Part shown: piece after piece, positions 35,025 to 37,299 of the stretch
Position numbering within the stretch: position 1 is the stretch's first letter
Layout: the number at the start of each line of letters is the position of its first letter
The notes under the pieces: model-generated
Seen by the model: the letters and a program-made list of their open reading frames with translations, nothing else
Database searches by the model: none
What the model was told of the DNA's origin: nothing
Source of the DNA: Planctomycetaceae bacterium
Lineage (GTDB): Bacteria > Planctomycetota > Planctomycetia > Pirellulales > Pirellulaceae
Reading direction: 5' to 3'
Length of the DNA stretch: 37,299 nt
Assembly (NCBI GenBank): GCA_024638965.1
Contig: JAHEJI010000030.1
Coordinates: 1-37,299, forward strand
Position numbers and translations under genes: made by a program

Positions 35025-36644
35025 ATGCTGGCTCGAGGGAGAATCCGTTCGCAAATGTACTTTGGCGTGACAACGCTGGTTGTCATCGTCACGGTTCTGT
35101 CTGCGGCCAGCATTCATGGTTCGCTTAAGTTTCGCAGGCTGACCAAGAGTATTCGAAATCGGGCAACCGAACTCCCCTTGGCAGCCAATCTGAGCCAAAA
35201 AGTATCCGACCTGCGGTCGGCGTTCTGGCAACAGACGACTTATGAAAAAAAAGTAGGTGTCTATCAACCCGCCACGCTTGAAGATCATTTGATCGCACCC
35301 ATCAGTTTCCTGAATAAACTCCAGGCTGCCAAAAATGCGCTCAAAGATTATCAAACTCGGCTTGAAAATGTGAATTCCAGCGGCGAGCTACTGGGAGGTA
35401 ACCAGAAGGAACTCGAATTCGCCTCGAACTTCGAGTTGTCTTTGAAAAAGATTGAGCAAATCGTAAATGAACGGGACTGGGTTCTCACGCCTTCAAATCG
35501 AAGTATCGGAGAAATCAAGGAAGAGTTGGAAAAACTTCAAGAAGGCACCAGTCAGTTGCCCGGTTTGATGAACAACAGAATGAACGCATTCGCGAGCAAA
35601 GCGCGTCGAGACTATAACTCCTGGATGGTGCTTTCTGCACTGGCAAGCGTCGGCGCTTTTATGATGATTTTTGTCCTGTACCAACGGTTCAACAAACGAA
35701 TTTTTCGGCCGCTCGATACGCTTGTCGAAGGCTCGCGACGTGTGGCCCGAGGTGATTTTGGTTATCGCATCCGACTGAAAACGAATGACGAAGTGGCCGA
35801 GCTTGGTGACGCCCTCAACGCGATGACGAGCAACTTTCAGGAAATCAAATCCGACCTGAACCGCCAGGTTAAGCAACGAACCAAAGAAGTGGTTCGCAGC
35901 GAGAAAATGGCCAGTGTCGGTTTTCTGGCCGCCGGTGTGGCTCATGAAATTAACAACCCGTTGGCCACCATCGCCTGGTCAGCCGAATCACTGGAATCAA
36001 GAATCCAGGACATCTTGAATCCGCAAGTCTCCCTTACGGTTGAGCAGCGTCAAGCCGAGATTGATGATATGAAAAAGTACCTGCAGCGAATCCAGGAAGA
36101 AGCGTTTCGTTGCAAGGGCATCACGTCGGGGCTATTGGATTTCTCGCGCATGGGAGATGTCAAAAAAGTCCCGACCAACCTCTACGAAATCATCGAGTCG
36201 GTGATCGAGATGGTCAGTCCGTTGAGCAAATATCGAGATCGAAATATCCATTTCGATGGCGACGTATCCATCCGGGCGACCGTCAATGCACAAGAGATGA
36301 AGCAAGTGACTTTAAACTTGATCACGAATGCCTTGAGCTGTGTTGCTCCCGGTGGCGACGTTCGGATCAAACTGGAAAAACAAGCTGACAACGCTGTCCT
36401 CTCAATCGTGGACAACGGTTGCGGCATGACGGAAGACGTCATGCGGCATTTGTTTGAACCGTTCTTCACGAGACGCCGTGACGAACAGGGAACGGGGCTC
36501 GGTTTGTCGATTACCTACCAAATCATTGAAGATCATGGCGGCCGAATTGTCCCACAAAGTGACGGTCCGGGTCGCGGTTCTTCGTTTACTGTAAGTTTGC
36601 CTTTGGTGAAAAATGAACAACACGAAACTGCAAAAGCAGCCTAA
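35025..36644 (+). CDS. Membrane sensor histidine kinase (NtrB-like)
   Basis: A 539-residue kinase. Membrane helices lie at about 12-31 and 199-220, enclosing a periplasmic helical sensor region with coiled-coil character. A HAMP linker follows (about 222-275, [23 protein letters not shown]). HisKA has the phospho-acceptor H307 in [10 protein letters not shown], and HATPase_c has the N box (NLITNAL), G1 DNGCGM, F box FEPFF, and G2 GTGLGLSI. It autophosphorylates and should pass phosphate to the NtrC-type regulator whose gene overlaps its 3' end by 32 bases. AAGGAGG lies 5 bases before the ATG, which fixes the start. The signal sensed is unknown. Confidence 0.95.
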   Translation: MLARGRIRSQMYFGVTTLVVIVTVLSAASIHGSLKFRRLTKSIRNRATELPLAANLSQKVSDLRSAFWQQTTYEKKVGVYQPATLEDHLIAPISFLNKLQAAKNALKDYQTRLENVNSSGELLGGNQKELEFASNFELSLKKIEQIVNERDWVLTPSNRSIGEIKEELEKLQEGTSQLPGLMNNRMNAFASKARRDYNSWMVLSALASVGAFMMIFVLYQRFNKRIFRPLDTLVEGSRRVARGDFGYRIRLKTNDEVAELGDALNAMTSNFQEIKSDLNRQVKQRTKEVVRSEKMASVGFLAAGVAHEINNPLATIAWSAESLESRIQDILNPQVSLTVEQRQAEIDDMKKYLQRIQEEAFRCKGITSGLLDFSRMGDVKKVPTNLYEIIESVIEMVSPLSKYRDRNIHFDGDVSIRATVNAQEMKQVTLNLITNALSCVAPGGDVRIKLEKQADNAVLSIVDNGCGMTEDVMRHLFEPFFTRRRDEQGTGLGLSITYQIIEDHGGRIVPQSDGPGRGSSFTVSLPLVKNEQHETAKAA

Positions 36645-37299
36645 GACGAAATCACTCAAAGTATTGTTTGCCGACGACGAGGCGCATTTGCAGGACCTCA
36701 TCGCCGCCGAACTTCCGCGGATGGGTCACACGGTAACGGTTTGCCCAGACGGGTTGACTGCCGTCGCCGCTCTTGAAAAGAATACCTACGACTGTGTCAT
36801 TGTCGATCTCGATATGCCCGGCCTGAACGGAATTGGTGTCATCGAAAAGACCAAAGCGTCTTCACCAACAACGGAAGCCATCGTCTTGACTGGCAAAGGC
36901 TCAACGGAGACCGCCATCTCGGCGCTTCGATTGGGTGCGTTTGATTATCTGCAAAAACCCTGCAAACTGATGGAACTGCGTTCGCTGTTGGAACGGGTGG
37001 CAGTCCAGCGAGAACTCAACAACCAGATTTGCGCACTCAAACACCGGCTGCATCGGGTCGAAGGCAAACCCACGATGATCGGCAATCACCGTTCGATGCA
37101 ACGCGTCAAAGCCTTAATCGAAAAAGTCGCTCCCACCGATTCCACCGTCTTGATTCTTGGCGAAACGGGAACTGGAAAAGAACTGGCTGCCCGGGCCGTC
37201 CACGAAAAAAGTCATCGCGCCAACAAGCCGTTTGTGGCCCTGAATTGTGGCGCACTGCCCGAAAACCTGATCGAAAGCGAGTTGTTCGGCCATCGAAAG
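36613..37299 (+). CDS. NtrC-type sigma-54 response regulator, 3' truncated by window end
   Basis: Translated from the ATG at 36613, 229 residues are visible and the frame is open to the last base. The receiver domain (about 15-130) has the acidic pair D21/D22, phospho-acceptor D65 (VDLDMPG), T93 and K115 (LQKPC). The AAA+ domain begins near residue 155 with Walker A GETGTGKE and ends in LFGHRK, just before the expected GAFTGA loop. It is intact as far as seen, unlike the degenerate relative at the other end of the window. It overlaps the kinase gene by 32 bases in another frame, so the two are a cognate, coupled pair. A C-terminal DNA-binding domain is expected beyond the window. Confidence 0.94.
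   Translation, partial: MNNTKLQKQPKTKSLKVLFADDEAHLQDLIAAELPRMGHTVTVCPDGLTAVAALEKNTYDCVIVDLDMPGLNGIGVIEKTKASSPTTEAIVLTGKGSTETAISALRLGAFDYLQKPCKLMELRSLLERVAVQRELNNQICALKHRLHRVEGKPTMIGNHRSMQRVKALIEKVAPTDSTVLILGETGTGKELAARAVHEKSHRANKPFVALNCGALPENLIESELFGHRK

Overview
The window looks like a chromosomal segment of a planctomycete, probably a marine Pirellulaceae-like lineage. This is inferred from gene content only: a PSCyt1-type cytochrome c protein, a formylglycine-type sulfatase, a DUF547 protein, a Lys/Ala-repeat histone-like protein, a giant BNR/sortilin-like secreted protein, and lipid A/LPS genes (lpxB, LptF/G-like) showing a Gram-negative envelope. No rRNA, tRNA, CRISPR array, insertion sequence or prophage was recognised. 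About 29 protein genes are supported, two of them cut by the window ends.

Layout. 1-2433: a plus-strand operon with the 3' part of a degenerate sigma-54-activator-like protein, a small receiver-like protein and an Mrp-family ATPase. 2522-3831: a bidirectional terminator, a minus-strand Lys/Ala-rich histone H1-like gene and about 1 kb of AT-rich DNA with no convincing gene. 3832-6650 (minus): lpxB, an M50 protease and a GNAT acetyltransferase. 6792-9220: a membrane protein with a cytochrome c domain, convergent with a secreted, internally duplicated YHS/TRASH-like cysteine protein, with a perfect hairpin terminator between them. 9379-14546: a yeast Fcy1-like cytosine deaminase, an MFS permease, a CYTH protein, a DUF547 protein and an FAD oxidoreductase. 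14800-18625 (minus): two secreted proteins and a ThiD2-ThiE-like thiamine enzyme. 19076-26075: a membrane TPR-like protein, clpC with a strong terminator, and the BNR protein. 26354-27964: a sulfatase on the minus strand. 28139-31204: an MlaE-MlaF-MlaD-type lipid importer. 31531-37299: a PEGA lipoprotein, a membrane-tethered PP2C phosphatase, an LptF/G-like permease, and a histidine kinase overlapping an NtrC-type regulator that runs off the window.

Functionally, envelope lipid handling recurs (lpxB, Mla-type ABC system, LptF/G-like permease). Signalling genes (PP2C, histidine kinase with NtrC regulator) lie beside the second lipid block. Whether these are functionally linked is inference.

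The most unusual content is between genes. One repeat of about 115-150 bp occurs three times (17367-17520, 26186-26298, 31364-31511) with an almost invariant GTAG-plus-palindrome head. A second imperfect-palindrome family of about 85 bp occurs at 12912-12993 and 17259-17344, with a possible decayed third copy near 31240-31309. Single structured elements lie at 14605-14720 and 19721-19771. A 23-bp inverted repeat brackets the clpC terminator. These look like mobile or REP-like noncoding elements; no transposase is present in the window.
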